Position numbers and translations under genes: made by a program | Assembly: GCA_023544525.1 (NCBI GenBank) | Contig: JAMJFU010000005.1 | Location: 1 to 45,811, forward strand | Direction of reading: 5' to 3' | From: Anaerolineae bacterium | GTDB taxonomy: Bacteria > Chloroflexota > Anaerolineae > JAAYZQ01 | Length of the DNA: 45,811 bases | Notes under the pieces: model-generated | The model's database searches: none | Seen by the model: the letters and a program-made list of their open reading frames with translations, nothing else | What the model was told of the DNA's origin: nothing | In this document: one piece after another, positions 16,422 to 24,685 of the stretch | Layout: every line of letters starts with the position of its first letter | Position numbering within the stretch: the stretch's first letter is position 1

Positions 16422-16636
16422 AGCGGGGATGCGATAGCCCATCTTGGGCTGGATGTGTCATATGTTTGTGGGCCAGTGCTCCGCCGTAGGGCGCAGCCAA
16501 CGGCTGCCAGCAGCTCGGCTTGCGGCATGCCGTCTTCAGGCCGGTTCCCTCTATCCGAACCTCCTACATGCAGCAACCAATGCCCCAGGTGTTCCCAGGG
16601 TCCTCCCCTTCAGCGTAACCTGGTACGACAGCCCGA

Positions 16637-17758
16637 CTAGTCAGAACTCTTGGCGTGCTTCCTCAAGAAGGCCGGGATGTCCAGGTTTTCGCCGTCGAGC
16701 ATCCGCACCGGAAACTCGGTTACCGGCACGGCCCGGGGAGCAACCCGCGGCTCGGACAAGCGGGTGGTCTGGGTCCGAACCGTAGCCGGGCGCTGCTGGG
16801 TGGCAGCGTCAAAGCCAGTGGCGATGACGGTGATGTGGATCTGGTCCTTCATGCTCTCGTCGATCACGGCGCCAAAGATGATGTTGGCCTCGGGATCGGC
16901 CGTCTTGCGGATGATCTCGGCCGCCTCGTTGACGTCGAACAGGCTCAGGTCGGGACCACCTGTCACGTTGAACAGGATGCCCCGGGCGCCGTCGATGGTT
17001 ACGTCGAGCAGCGAGCTGGCGATCGCCTTCTCTGCGGCCTCGATGGCCTTGTTATCGCCCTCGCCGTGGCCGATGGCCATGAGCGCGGCACCGCCCTCGG
17101 CCATGATGGAACGGACGTCGGCAAAATCAAGGTTGATGAGCCCGGGCACGGTGATCAGCTCCGAAATACCCTGGATACCTTGCCTGAGCACGTCGTCGGC
17201 CACGCGGAAGGCCTGTTGGATACTGGCTCGCTTGTCCACGATCTCCAGCAGCCGGTCGTTCGGGATAGCGATGAGGGTATCGACGTGCTCCTTGAGTCGC
17301 TCGATCCCCTCTTCGGCCACGTGTCGCCGCCTGGCGCCTTCAAAGTTGAAGGGCTTGGTGACGACGCCGATGGTCAGCGCGCCTGTCTCCCGGGCGATGC
17401 GAGCGATGACCGGCGCACCACCGGTGCCGGTGCCGCCGCCCATCCCGGCGGTGATGAACACCATGTCGGAGCCACTGAGCACCTCGTAGAGGTCGTCACT
17501 TGACTCCTCGCAGGCTTTGGACCCAATGTTCGGGTCCCCACCGGAGCCGAGTCCCTTGGTCAGCTTGTCGCCGACCCGTACCCGGTTGGACGCCTGTGAG
17601 AGCATCAGTGCCTGAGCGTCGGTGTTGACCGCGATAAACTCGACGCCCTGCAGTCCCTCCTCAATCATGCGGTTGACAGCATTGCTGCCGCCGCCTCCCA
17701 CGCCCAATACTCTGATCTGGGCAAAGTTCTCTACTTCGGGCATTAGATTCCGCTGCAT
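16637..17758 (-). CDS. ftsZ: Cell division protein FtsZ
   Basis: This tubulin-like GTPase of 373 residues forms the Z-ring. The phosphate loop [13 protein letters not shown] lies at about residues 18-30. The tubulin signature [13 protein letters not shown] is at about 104-116, the T7 synergy-loop region is NLDFADV, and a C-terminal conserved peptide LDIPAFLR sits just before the end. The C-terminal linker is short (about 35 residues). ATG 17758 follows GGGAGGAAGAC, a strong ribosome binding site, and starts [14 protein letters not shown]. It is the last gene of the dcw cluster, 39 bases after ftsA. Confidence 0.98.
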   Translation of the reverse strand: MQRNLMPEVENFAQIRVLGVGGGGSNAVNRMIEEGLQGVEFIAVNTDAQALMLSQASNRVRVGDKLTKGLGSGGDPNIGSKACEESSDDLYEVLSGSDMVFITAGMGGGTGTGGAPVIARIARETGALTIGVVTKPFNFEGARRRHVAEEGIERLKEHVDTLIAIPNDRLLEIVDKRASIQQAFRVADDVLRQGIQGISELITVPGLINLDFADVRSIMAEGGAALMAIGHGEGDNKAIEAAEKAIASSLLDVTIDGARGILFNVTGGPDLSLFDVNEAAEIIRKTADPEANIIFGAVIDESMKDQIHITVIATGFDAATQQRPATVRTQTTRLSEPRVAPRAVPVTEFPVRMLDGENLDIPAFLRKHAKSSD

Positions 17759-17797
17759 GTCTTCCTCCCTTTCACTTTGGTAGTGATCTTGTCGGTT

Positions 17798-19036
17798 CTA
17801 GCCGGGCAAAAAGGCCCGGAGCCAATCCCATACACGCCCTACGGGCAGGTTAATGCCCCGCGGTGGTCGGGGGGGCGGCTCGCTTGTGGGGCTGTGCCGA
17901 GCTCCCCATGAGAGCAGCCCAACGGCCGTCGCATACGCGGGACTTTCCAGCACGTCCGTCAGCCCCTGCAGATCGTGGGGCGTGCCAACACGTACCGGCA
18001 GCTGTAGCATCTGGTGAGCCAGTTCCTTGAATCCGGCGAGATCCGCAGAGCCGCCGCACAACACCAGCCCTGCTGCCAGCAAGCCATCATAGCCGGACCG
18101 CTTGACCTCGCGCAGGATGAGGCTGATGATCTCCTCCGCCCGAGCTTCCAAGACTTCCGCCAGTCGCATCCGGGACACGGCTTCGCGGGCGCCGTTGCCG
18201 AATGATGTGACTTCAATCATCTCGTCGGTGGTCAACGAGGATGGTAAGGCATGGCCGAATTTGATCTTGAGTTCCTCCGCTGCGCTGAGCGGTGTTCGAA
18301 GCCCAACGGCGACGTCATGGGTGAGATGCTCGCCTCCGGTGCCAAGCACGATGCTATGCCAGATGCTGCCTTCTATGAATATCGCGATGTCGGTCGTCCC
18401 GCCACCGACGTCGGCCAGGACCACGCCCATCTCGCGCTCCGCGTCCCTGAGCACGGCCTCGCCGGAGCCCAGGGATTGCAGGATCAGATCGTCGATCTCT
18501 ACGCCTGCACCACGGACACATTTGACCAGATTGCTGACCGAGGTTGACGCGCCGGTCACGATGTGGGCTTCCACCTCCAGCCGGATGCCCTGCATGCCCA
18601 CCGGGTCCTTGACCCCTTCCTGCCCGTCCACGATGTAGCCACGCGGGATGGTGTGGATGATCTCCCGGTTGTGCGGGATGGCAATGGCCCGGGCTGCGTC
18701 CAGGGCTCGCTCAATGTCAACCTCGCTGATGCCCCGTGCGCTGCGCGAGATGCCGACCACGCCCCGGCTATTGATGGCCGAAATGTGACCGCCGCCCACC
18801 CCGACAAGGGCGCTGGTGATCTGGTAGCCCGAGATGCGCTCAGCTTTGCGCACCGAAGCGGAGATGGCTTCGGTCGCCTCGTGGACGTTGACGACGACGC
18901 CTTTGCGCAGTCCCCGGGATGGTGCGACGCCCACGCCGATGATGCGCAGCTGGGCATCGTCATAGACCTCTCCGACGAGGGTACACACTTTGGTTGTGCC
19001 GACGTCAACGCCGACGATGGTCCTCGGTTCAGTCAC
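17798..19036 (-). CDS. ftsA: Cell division protein FtsA
   Basis: This actin-fold ATPase (about 412 residues) tethers FtsZ to the membrane. IVGVDVGTTKVCTLVGE marks phosphate 1, VLADVGGGTTDIAIF phosphate 2, and LVLCGGSADLAGFKELA the adenosine loop; the 1C domain lies between. The C-terminal GRVWDWLRAFLPG is the expected amphipathic membrane-targeting helix. The start is uncertain. GTG 19036 gives MTEPRTIVG and has AGAGG six bases upstream. GTG 19066 is in frame, adds ten residues, and overlaps sbp by 38 bases. Either way translation is coupled to sbp. Confidence 0.95.
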   Translation of the reverse strand: MTEPRTIVGVDVGTTKVCTLVGEVYDDAQLRIIGVGVAPSRGLRKGVVVNVHEATEAISASVRKAERISGYQITSALVGVGGGHISAINSRGVVGISRSARGISEVDIERALDAARAIAIPHNREIIHTIPRGYIVDGQEGVKDPVGMQGIRLEVEAHIVTGASTSVSNLVKCVRGAGVEIDDLILQSLGSGEAVLRDAEREMGVVLADVGGGTTDIAIFIEGSIWHSIVLGTGGEHLTHDVAVGLRTPLSAAEELKIKFGHALPSSLTTDEMIEVTSFGNGAREAVSRMRLAEVLEARAEEIISLILREVKRSGYDGLLAAGLVLCGGSADLAGFKELAHQMLQLPVRVGTPHDLQGLTDVLESPAYATAVGLLSWGARHSPTSEPPPRPPRGINLPVGRVWDWLRAFLPG

Positions 19037-19400
19037 CTTGCGCCTCTTGGGCTGTTCTGGGTCCACTCAGCTGCTGGATCAGCTGTCTGCGGATCTTGGC
19101 CAGGTTATCGAATCCACGCACACCAAAGGCTACGATGGCGGCGATATACAGCTCTACCCCGAGCCGGTCGCCGAGCAGCGTCAGCGCACTGGCCAGGATG
19201 ATGTTGACAAAGAAACCGCTCAGAAAGAGGCGGTTATCGAATCGGCCCTCCAACTGGGCCCGGATGGCACCAAAGATGGAGTCCATGGCGGCCAGGATGG
19301 CCATGGCCGTGTACCGCGAATACTCGCCTGGCACGGCCACCGAGAAGGCAAGACCGAGCATAATCCCGATCAGCAAGCCGAGAACAGGAAGCCACCACAC
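19029..19400 (-). CDS. sbp: Small basic protein Sbp (DUF1290) of the division cluster
   Basis: The protein of about 123 residues has membrane helices at the N terminus (WWLPVLGLLIGIMLGLAFSV) and in the middle (GFFVNIILASALTLLGDRLGVELY), with the family segment YTAMAILAAMDSIFGAIRAQLEG. Sbp/DUF1290 proteins are encoded beside ftsQ/ftsA in Firmicutes, Actinobacteria and Chloroflexi; the function is unsettled. The frame is open further upstream, but GTG 19400 gives the usual MWWLPVLG start, follows AGGAGG by 11 bases and lies just past the ftsQ stop. A longer ATG start (19445) would overlap ftsQ by about 40 bases. Confidence 0.87.
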   Translation of the reverse strand: MWWLPVLGLLIGIMLGLAFSVAVPGEYSRYTAMAILAAMDSIFGAIRAQLEGRFDNRLFLSGFFVNIILASALTLLGDRLGVELYIAAIVAFGVRGFDNLAKIRRQLIQQLSGPRTAQEAQGD

Positions 19401-19404
19401 TGCC

Positions 19405-20373
19405 CTAGTTGCCTCCTGCTGCCGCAGCCGAGGGCTTCTGGCCATAGACCGGATGGTCGCTCCAGCGCACATCTACGTAGTTGGGCTGTATCCCCTTGTC
19501 AGACAGGTAGGTGTTGAGGGCCTGCATGACCTCGATCTTGCGGGCAAGGTTCTCAACACCGCCCACGTAGACAGGCCACGTCCTGTTCCCTTCCTCTTGG
19601 ATGAAACTCAGGCCCTTGTCCTCCTGGTAGTAAAAGATCTTGACATCGGGCAGTACCCGGGCAAGCTGTAGTACCGATGGCACGACGGCATCGGGCTGTA
19701 GCAGCTGCCCCGTCTCGAGTTGGTGTGAGCCAGAGTCGATGACATACAAGGTCTCTGCCGCATGGGGGTCGCCGCCGTACGGAAGCACGACCCCGTCCCG
19801 GTCCAACCACCAATCCTGCTGCTGGGTCAAGGACCTCCACACCAGGACCGGTTCCCGCTCTTCTACCTGGATGCGCACCCGAGCCGGGAGATCGCACTGC
19901 ACGCTCACCGCCCTGATGCCGTCCAGCTCGAGGACCCGCTGGGCTACTTGCCTGGGATGGACCCAGAAGATGTTCTGCTCGTGGATGCTGGCAGCCTCAT
20001 AGATGCGTCCTGCATCCACATGCCTTGCGCCCACGACGCTGGCCTGGTATACAAAGAACTTGGCGTCGGCGGATAGATATGCCAGGGCGGCGAGCAAGGC
20101 CATCAGTAGCAGCAGCATGGGAATGCGCTTCAGAATCGCCCCTGTCAGGTACAGCTTGCGCCGGGCCGTGGTTGCCCGCTTTGCCCGAGCTTGCTCCCTC
20201 CTGCGGCGTGCGAGCTCATCCCGGTCACGTACTCGTTCGGACTCTCTCGCCCGAGAAGGTGGGCGACGGATCAGCCCCTGCGGAAAGGTCAGAACCGACT
20301 CGAATGCGGCAGATCTCCCCTGCCTGTTATATCCTCGGCGAGCCCTGTTCCCTGCTGCCAGATCGATGCGCAC
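19405..20373 (-). CDS. ftsQ: Cell division protein FtsQ/DivIB
   Basis: The 322-residue bitopic membrane protein has a long basic cytoplasmic N terminus (about residues 1-80, rich in R and A) and one transmembrane helix (IPMLLLLMALLAALAYLSA, about 84-102). A POTRA domain (FVYQASVVGARHVDAGRIYEA onward) and an extracellular beta domain ending near VDVRWSDHPVY complete it. It links the Z-ring to septal synthesis through FtsL/FtsB. The start is GTG 20373, four bases after the ddl stop, with AAGGGAT upstream. The C terminus overlaps the ribosome binding site region of sbp. Confidence 0.92.
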   Translation of the reverse strand: MRIDLAAGNRARRGYNRQGRSAAFESVLTFPQGLIRRPPSRARESERVRDRDELARRRREQARAKRATTARRKLYLTGAILKRIPMLLLLMALLAALAYLSADAKFFVYQASVVGARHVDAGRIYEAASIHEQNIFWVHPRQVAQRVLELDGIRAVSVQCDLPARVRIQVEEREPVLVWRSLTQQQDWWLDRDGVVLPYGGDPHAAETLYVIDSGSHQLETGQLLQPDAVVPSVLQLARVLPDVKIFYYQEDKGLSFIQEEGNRTWPVYVGGVENLARKIEVMQALNTYLSDKGIQPNYVDVRWSDHPVYGQKPSAAAAGGN

Positions 20374-20377
20374 CTGT

Positions 20378-21508
20378 CTATCCCTTCTTTGGCTGCTGAT
20401 ATGTGGTAGCCGACCGCCCCTTGTCGGCGCTGCGCTCCAGAGCCAGCTCGATCAGGCGGTCGATCAGTTCCGTATAAGAAACCCCACTGGCCTCCCACAA
20501 CTTGGGATACATGCTAATGGGTGTGAAGCCTGGAAGGGTGTTCACCTCGTTGATATACACCTTGCCCGTCGACCGCTCCAAGAGAAAATCAGCGCGGGCC
20601 ATGCCTGCACAGTCGATCGCCAGATAGGCCTGCACGGCAAGTTCCCGCACCTCCTGAGCCATTGCAGCCGGGATAGGAGCTGGAACGAGTAGCTCAGATT
20701 CTTCCTCGATGTACTTGGCTGCATAGTCATAGAACTCGTTGCAAGGTACAACCTCGCCCGGCACGCTGGCGATGGGATCGTCGTTGCCCAGGACACTGAC
20801 CTCGATCTCGCGAGCATCCACGGCGACCTCGGCCAGCAACTTGCGGTCATAGCGCGCGGCATCGTCGAGCGCAGCTCGGAGCTCGGTGCGGTCATGTGCT
20901 TTAGAAATACCCACGCTGGAGCCCAGGTTGGCGGGTTTGACAAAGCAGTCGTAGCCCAGCTCGGCCTCGATGTATGCCAGCATGTCGTCCGGTGACTTCT
21001 CCCAGTCGCGGCGCTTCAGGGCGAGGTAGGGGGCCACAGGCAGCCCGTGCGCCTGCATGATGTCTTTGAAGAGCACTTTGTCCATGCCCACGGCCGAGGC
21101 TGCCACGCCGGCCCCCACGTAAGGGATACCCGCCAGCTCAAGCAGCCCCTGGACGGTCCCGTCCTCGCCATATGGGCCGTGCAAAATCGGGAAGGCCACG
21201 TCAATCTCGCTCACCTGGACAGCCTCGATGGTTCTATCCTGCTCTCTGTCCTCCAGCCGCATCAGCCCTCGCTGGGAGGGCTCTGCCAGCAGAGCGGCGT
21301 GGTTGCTTTGTGATGGTTCGCCGGAGGCCAGCGCCGCTAAAGGGTCGCCGGACGCCAGCCAGGAACCTTCTTTGGTGATGCCAATGGGCACGACTTGGTA
21401 TTTGTCCCGGTCAATCGCGGCCATGATGCCCCGTGCAGACATGAGCGAGACCTCGTGCTCACCGGATCTACCCCCAAAGATCAGCCCAACCTTGATTTTA
21501 CTCTTCAT
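20378..21508 (-). CDS. ddl: D-alanine--D-alanine ligase
   Basis: This 376-residue ATP-grasp ligase makes the D-Ala-D-Ala dipeptide for MurF. It has GLIFGGRSGEHEVSLMSA at the start, VAFPILHGPYGEDGTVQG, FVKPANLGSSVGISKA in the ATP-grasp domain, the substrate-loop region YAAKYIEEESELLVPA, and the metal-binding VYINEVNTLPGFTPISMYPKL. The Tyr in KYI fits a D-Ala (not D-lactate) ligase, inferred from family knowledge. An internal promoter lies immediately upstream and puts +1 at or next to ATG 21508, so this mRNA would be leaderless; read-through from murB is also possible. Confidence 0.96.
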   Translation of the reverse strand: MKSKIKVGLIFGGRSGEHEVSLMSARGIMAAIDRDKYQVVPIGITKEGSWLASGDPLAALASGEPSQSNHAALLAEPSQRGLMRLEDREQDRTIEAVQVSEIDVAFPILHGPYGEDGTVQGLLELAGIPYVGAGVAASAVGMDKVLFKDIMQAHGLPVAPYLALKRRDWEKSPDDMLAYIEAELGYDCFVKPANLGSSVGISKAHDRTELRAALDDAARYDRKLLAEVAVDAREIEVSVLGNDDPIASVPGEVVPCNEFYDYAAKYIEEESELLVPAPIPAAMAQEVRELAVQAYLAIDCAGMARADFLLERSTGKVYINEVNTLPGFTPISMYPKLWEASGVSYTELIDRLIELALERSADKGRSATTYQQPKKG

Positions 21509-21513
21509 CTAGC

Positions 21514-21542
21514 ATTATACCATAATATCTAGCAGATTGCAA
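21514..21542 (-). promoter_or_regulatory. Internal dcw promoter in front of ddl
   Basis: Minus strand: -35 TTGCAA (21542-21537), 17-bp spacer, -10 TATAAT (21519-21514) with TGG extension. The -10 ends five bases before the ddl ATG, so the transcript would begin at the start codon. Confidence 0.72.
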
Positions 21543-21547
21543 GTTTT

Positions 21548-21564
21548 GATGAGTAATACTCATC
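21548..21564. promoter_or_regulatory. Perfect 17-bp palindrome upstream of the ddl promoter (putative operator)
   Basis: GATGAGTAATACTCATC has 8-bp arms around one central base with no mismatch. It begins five bases beyond the -35 box of the ddl promoter, a site typical for an activator or repressor dimer. The binding protein is not known. Confidence 0.6.
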
Positions 21565-21620
21565 GTATAAACCTACTTCTACTACCAGGGTTACGGAGCT
21601 GCCTGCCCCGCATCTTGTGG

Positions 21621-22736
21621 TTACCAGCGTCCCAGGAGCTCGATCTCGAGCTCCAGCGCTACGCCGAATTGCTCCTTGACCGATTGGCGGGCCAGCTTGA
21701 TCAGGGACAGGACGTCGCTCGCACTGGCACCTCCCAGGTTGACGATGAAGTTGGCATGTACCGGGGAAATGATCGCATTGCCCCGGTGCTGACCTTTCAG
21801 GCCTGCTGCCTCGATCAGGCGTCCCGCATAGTCGCCGGGTGGATTACGAAACACCGAGCCACAGGACGCGCCCCCGGGCTGGGTCGCCCGGCGGTGCGCT
21901 GCAATCTCGACGACGCGAGCGCGCAAGGCATGCCGGTCTCCCGGCTGGACCTTGAAGCTAGCCTCCAGAACCACTGGCCGTCGCGTTGCGCCGGGTGCTG
22001 TCCCGGGGCCTCGCTCTACTGCACTCCCTTTGAGGGCACTCTGGCGGTAGCCATACTTCATCTGCTCCACCTTCCATAGGCCCACAGTCCCATCCGGCTG
22101 CAGGATCCGGGTGCTGGCCAACGCTGATGCCACATCGCCACCCCACGCTCCCGCGTTCCCGACGACCGCCCCGCCTACCGTGCCGGGGATACCGGTCGCC
22201 CACTCCAGCCCGGCCCATCCCCTGGTCACGCAGCGTTGGGCCAACGTCGATAGGGATGCGCCACTCTCTGCCCGCACGCCCTTTTCTGAGAAGATGATGG
22301 CCTTGGCCCGGTTGATCACGACCAAGCCGGGCACGCCCCGGTCGCTGGCCAGGACGTTCGATCCTGCACCCAATACCCGGCAGGGCACGCTGTGCTCCCA
22401 AGCCAGCATGACGGCCTGGCGTAGGGTGTCCATGTCGCTGGCGACGACCAACACATCGGCGGGACCGCCCACTCGCAGCGACGTATGCGCGGCCAGCCGC
22501 TCATCTTCTTGCACTGCCGACGATCCCAAGCGTGTACGCAAGGCTGTTAGAAAGTCTCTGTGCTCGATCACCGCGTCCGACTCATCCTCTGCTGGCGGAT
22601 CCGCCGGCTCGAACGGCAACACCTCTGCGGTCTGGGCGCGCTTTCTGCGGCGGACCTGATGGAGACGCTCCTGCCACGGTGCGAGCACAACAGGCGCACA
22701 AGCTCCCAAGCCCCAACCATCTATCACCTCGCTCAT
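21621..22736 (-). CDS. murB: UDP-N-acetylenolpyruvoylglucosamine reductase with N-terminal extension
   Basis: This FAD enzyme reduces the enolpyruvyl group to make UDP-MurNAc. The MurB core runs from about residue 80 (HTSLRVGGPADVLVV, GAGSNVLASDRG, WATGIPGTVGGAVVGNAGAWGGD) to the catalytic-serine loop SCGSVFRNPPGDYAG near residue 300 and a conserved end. At 371 residues it is about 60 longer than usual; the extra N-terminal part is basic then acidic and looks unstructured. ATG 22736 overlaps the murC stop as ATGA, which favours the long form; GTG at about 22571 would give a standard-length protein. Confidence 0.93.
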   Translation of the reverse strand: MSEVIDGWGLGACAPVVLAPWQERLHQVRRRKRAQTAEVLPFEPADPPAEDESDAVIEHRDFLTALRTRLGSSAVQEDERLAAHTSLRVGGPADVLVVASDMDTLRQAVMLAWEHSVPCRVLGAGSNVLASDRGVPGLVVINRAKAIIFSEKGVRAESGASLSTLAQRCVTRGWAGLEWATGIPGTVGGAVVGNAGAWGGDVASALASTRILQPDGTVGLWKVEQMKYGYRQSALKGSAVERGPGTAPGATRRPVVLEASFKVQPGDRHALRARVVEIAAHRRATQPGGASCGSVFRNPPGDYAGRLIEAAGLKGQHRGNAIISPVHANFIVNLGGASASDVLSLIKLARQSVKEQFGVALELEIELLGRW

Positions 22737-24139
22737 CCGGCCTCCTCTCTTCCCTCCAGATGGACCAGGAGGTTTTCGCCGACCAGGTAGCCGTTTCCCG
22801 CACCGAGGGTGATGACCACATCACCTGGCTCTACATAATCCAGCAAGACCTGCACCGCGTCGTCGAGCTCCTCCACGTACCGGACGTCGGGATGGCCACT
22901 GCGCCGGACGACATCCTGGCCCGAGACGCCAAGCGTTTGCGTCTCCCGGGCCCCATAGATGCCGGTCACCAGGACGTGGTCTGCATCCCCGAAAGCACCG
23001 GCGAAATCGTCCAGCAGGGTAGCGGTACGGCTGTACGTGTGGGGCTGAAAGACCGCCCAGACTTTTCGTCCCGGGAATTTGACCCGGGCTGCGGCCAGGG
23101 TCGCCCGGATCTCTGTGGGATGATGGGCATAATCATCGACGACCGTGACCTCTGCTTTTCGGCCCTTGATCTCGAAGCGGCGTTGGGTGCCGCGGAACCG
23201 CGTAAGCGCCGCGGATGCAGAGCCGAAATCAACACCAACACCTGTGCTGGCGGCCAGGGCAGCCAGGGCGTTGAGCACGTTGTGCTGGCCCGGCACCTGT
23301 AATGCGCACGCTCCGAGCCGCTTGCCCTTGTGATACACTTCAAAGGCCGCGCTGTTGCCCAGATGCAGCCCCTCAGCCCACCAGTCGCAGGCGGCGCTGA
23401 GGCCGTAGGTCTCTACGCGATGCTCTCCTTCGGGCAGCTCCGAAGCCAGCTGCAATGTCTCCGGATCCTCGGCACAGAGGATGAGCAGCCCATCCGGCAC
23501 CAGGCTCCTCACGAAACTGGCAAACGCCTCCCGCATCTGGCGGAACGTTGGGTAGCAGTCCGGGTGGTCGTGCTCCACAGCGGTCAGCACAGCCACCTGG
23601 GGCTGCAGACCTAGGAAGGCCCGGTCGTACTCGTCCGCCTCGACGACAAAATGGGGTCCGGTACCAGCGTGGGCATTGGTCCCCAGGTTCTGGAGCACCC
23701 CGCCTACGACGAAGGTCGGGTCCAGGTTGGCCTGCATCAAGATCCAGGAGATCATGGCGCTGGTCGTGGTCTTGCCGTGGGTCCCTGCTACGGCGATGGT
23801 GTACTTGGCAGTGGTCAGTTCGCGCAGGAACTGCTCACGCTTGACCACGGGCAGGCCCCGCCGCCTGGCCTCGATGACCTCAGGGTTCCCCTCCGGGACT
23901 GCCGAGGAGATCACCACCACATCCGCGCTGTTGACGTGCTGGGCGTGGTGGCCCTCATAGACGACGATGCCTTCGCCGGCCAGCGACTCGGTCAGTGCTG
24001 AGGACTGGCAGTCCGAGCCGGATACAGCATAACCCCAACCGTGCAGCACACGGGCGATGGCGGACAAGCCGATGCCGCCAATTCCGACCAGGTGTACGTG
24101 CGCCCCAGGGCGTAACCACGAATTCACGGTTTTCTCCAT
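22733..24139 (-). CDS. murC: UDP-N-acetylmuramate--L-alanine ligase
   Basis: The 468-residue Mur ligase adds L-Ala to UDP-MurNAc in the cytoplasm. It has the N-terminal Rossmann motif HLVGIGGIGLSAIARVL, the P-loop VAGTHGKTTTSAMISWIL at about residues 117-134, EADEYDRAFL and AVLTAVEHDHPD, the GQHNVLNALAA segment that begins the third domain, and VVDDYAHHPTEIRATL near 320. It starts directly after the CvpA-like stop and overlaps murB by four bases. Confidence 0.96.
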   Translation of the reverse strand: MEKTVNSWLRPGAHVHLVGIGGIGLSAIARVLHGWGYAVSGSDCQSSALTESLAGEGIVVYEGHHAQHVNSADVVVISSAVPEGNPEVIEARRRGLPVVKREQFLRELTTAKYTIAVAGTHGKTTTSAMISWILMQANLDPTFVVGGVLQNLGTNAHAGTGPHFVVEADEYDRAFLGLQPQVAVLTAVEHDHPDCYPTFRQMREAFASFVRSLVPDGLLILCAEDPETLQLASELPEGEHRVETYGLSAACDWWAEGLHLGNSAAFEVYHKGKRLGACALQVPGQHNVLNALAALAASTGVGVDFGSASAALTRFRGTQRRFEIKGRKAEVTVVDDYAHHPTEIRATLAAARVKFPGRKVWAVFQPHTYSRTATLLDDFAGAFGDADHVLVTGIYGARETQTLGVSGQDVVRRSGHPDVRYVEELDDAVQVLLDYVEPGDVVITLGAGNGYLVGENLLVHLEGREEAG

Positions 24140-24685
24140 CTATCTGAGCAAGATTGCCACGAGCAGGATCATGCCGAGCACCAGCATCAGATACTGGTCG
24201 ATGAAGGTGATGGGCAGAAACTGAGCCAGGCTGTTATGGAACTGGGTCAGGTTCTGGCTGATCTCCACCGCCCCTGAGGTGCCAAACGGCACGTCCATGC
24301 CGAGGTAATCCGCCTGGTTCAAGACATCCCAAACGGTGCCGATGATCAGGTAGCCGTTGAGCAAGCCACCGGGAAAGCCCAGGAACGCTTTGGCAACACC
24401 CCTCATCTCCCGGATTGGAAACGAGAGGGTAAAGCCCTGGTAAGAGATATAGGCCACAAACAGGATCGTAATGCTGTAGTAGAACACCAACACCGTGTCC
24501 GCAGGAGCGCGGCCGGCGAGGGCTGCCGTGCCCTGCTCGCCCAGCAGGTCCCAGGTGAACTTGAGGACAAAGAGGCTGAGCAGCAATACTGTGGTCACCC
24601 CCAGTTCCTTTAGCAGGCCGCGGACCATGCCAATGATACCGAAGACCAGAAACAAGGTGAACCACAGGTACTCGACAGGGATCAT
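24140..24685 (-). CDS. CvpA-like multi-pass membrane protein within the dcw cluster
   Basis: With ATG 24685 (ATGA overlap with murG) the product has 181 residues. It shows four hydrophobic segments: near the start (YLWFTLFLVFGIIGMVRGLL), then VTTVLLLSLFVLKFTWDLL, VLVFYYSITILFVAYISYQG, and a C-terminal YLMLVLGMILLVAILL, with a weaker one at FPGGLLNGYLIIGTVWDVL. The pattern GIIGMVRGLLKELG and the overall topology resemble the CvpA/colicin V production family; similarity is modest, so the name is tentative. CvpA relatives act in envelope processes. Its place between murG and murC is unusual, and tight coupling on both sides suggests a role in wall synthesis. Confidence 0.6.
   Translation of the reverse strand: MIPVEYLWFTLFLVFGIIGMVRGLLKELGVTTVLLLSLFVLKFTWDLLGEQGTAALAGRAPADTVLVFYYSITILFVAYISYQGFTLSFPIREMRGVAKAFLGFPGGLLNGYLIIGTVWDVLNQADYLGMDVPFGTSGAVEISQNLTQFHNSLAQFLPITFIDQYLMLVLGMILLVAILLR

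Noticed and set aside
16444-16785. 113-codon plus-strand frame in the ftsZ-nrdR gap
   Set aside because: It runs into ftsZ antisense and has neither a ribosome binding site nor recognisable protein features.
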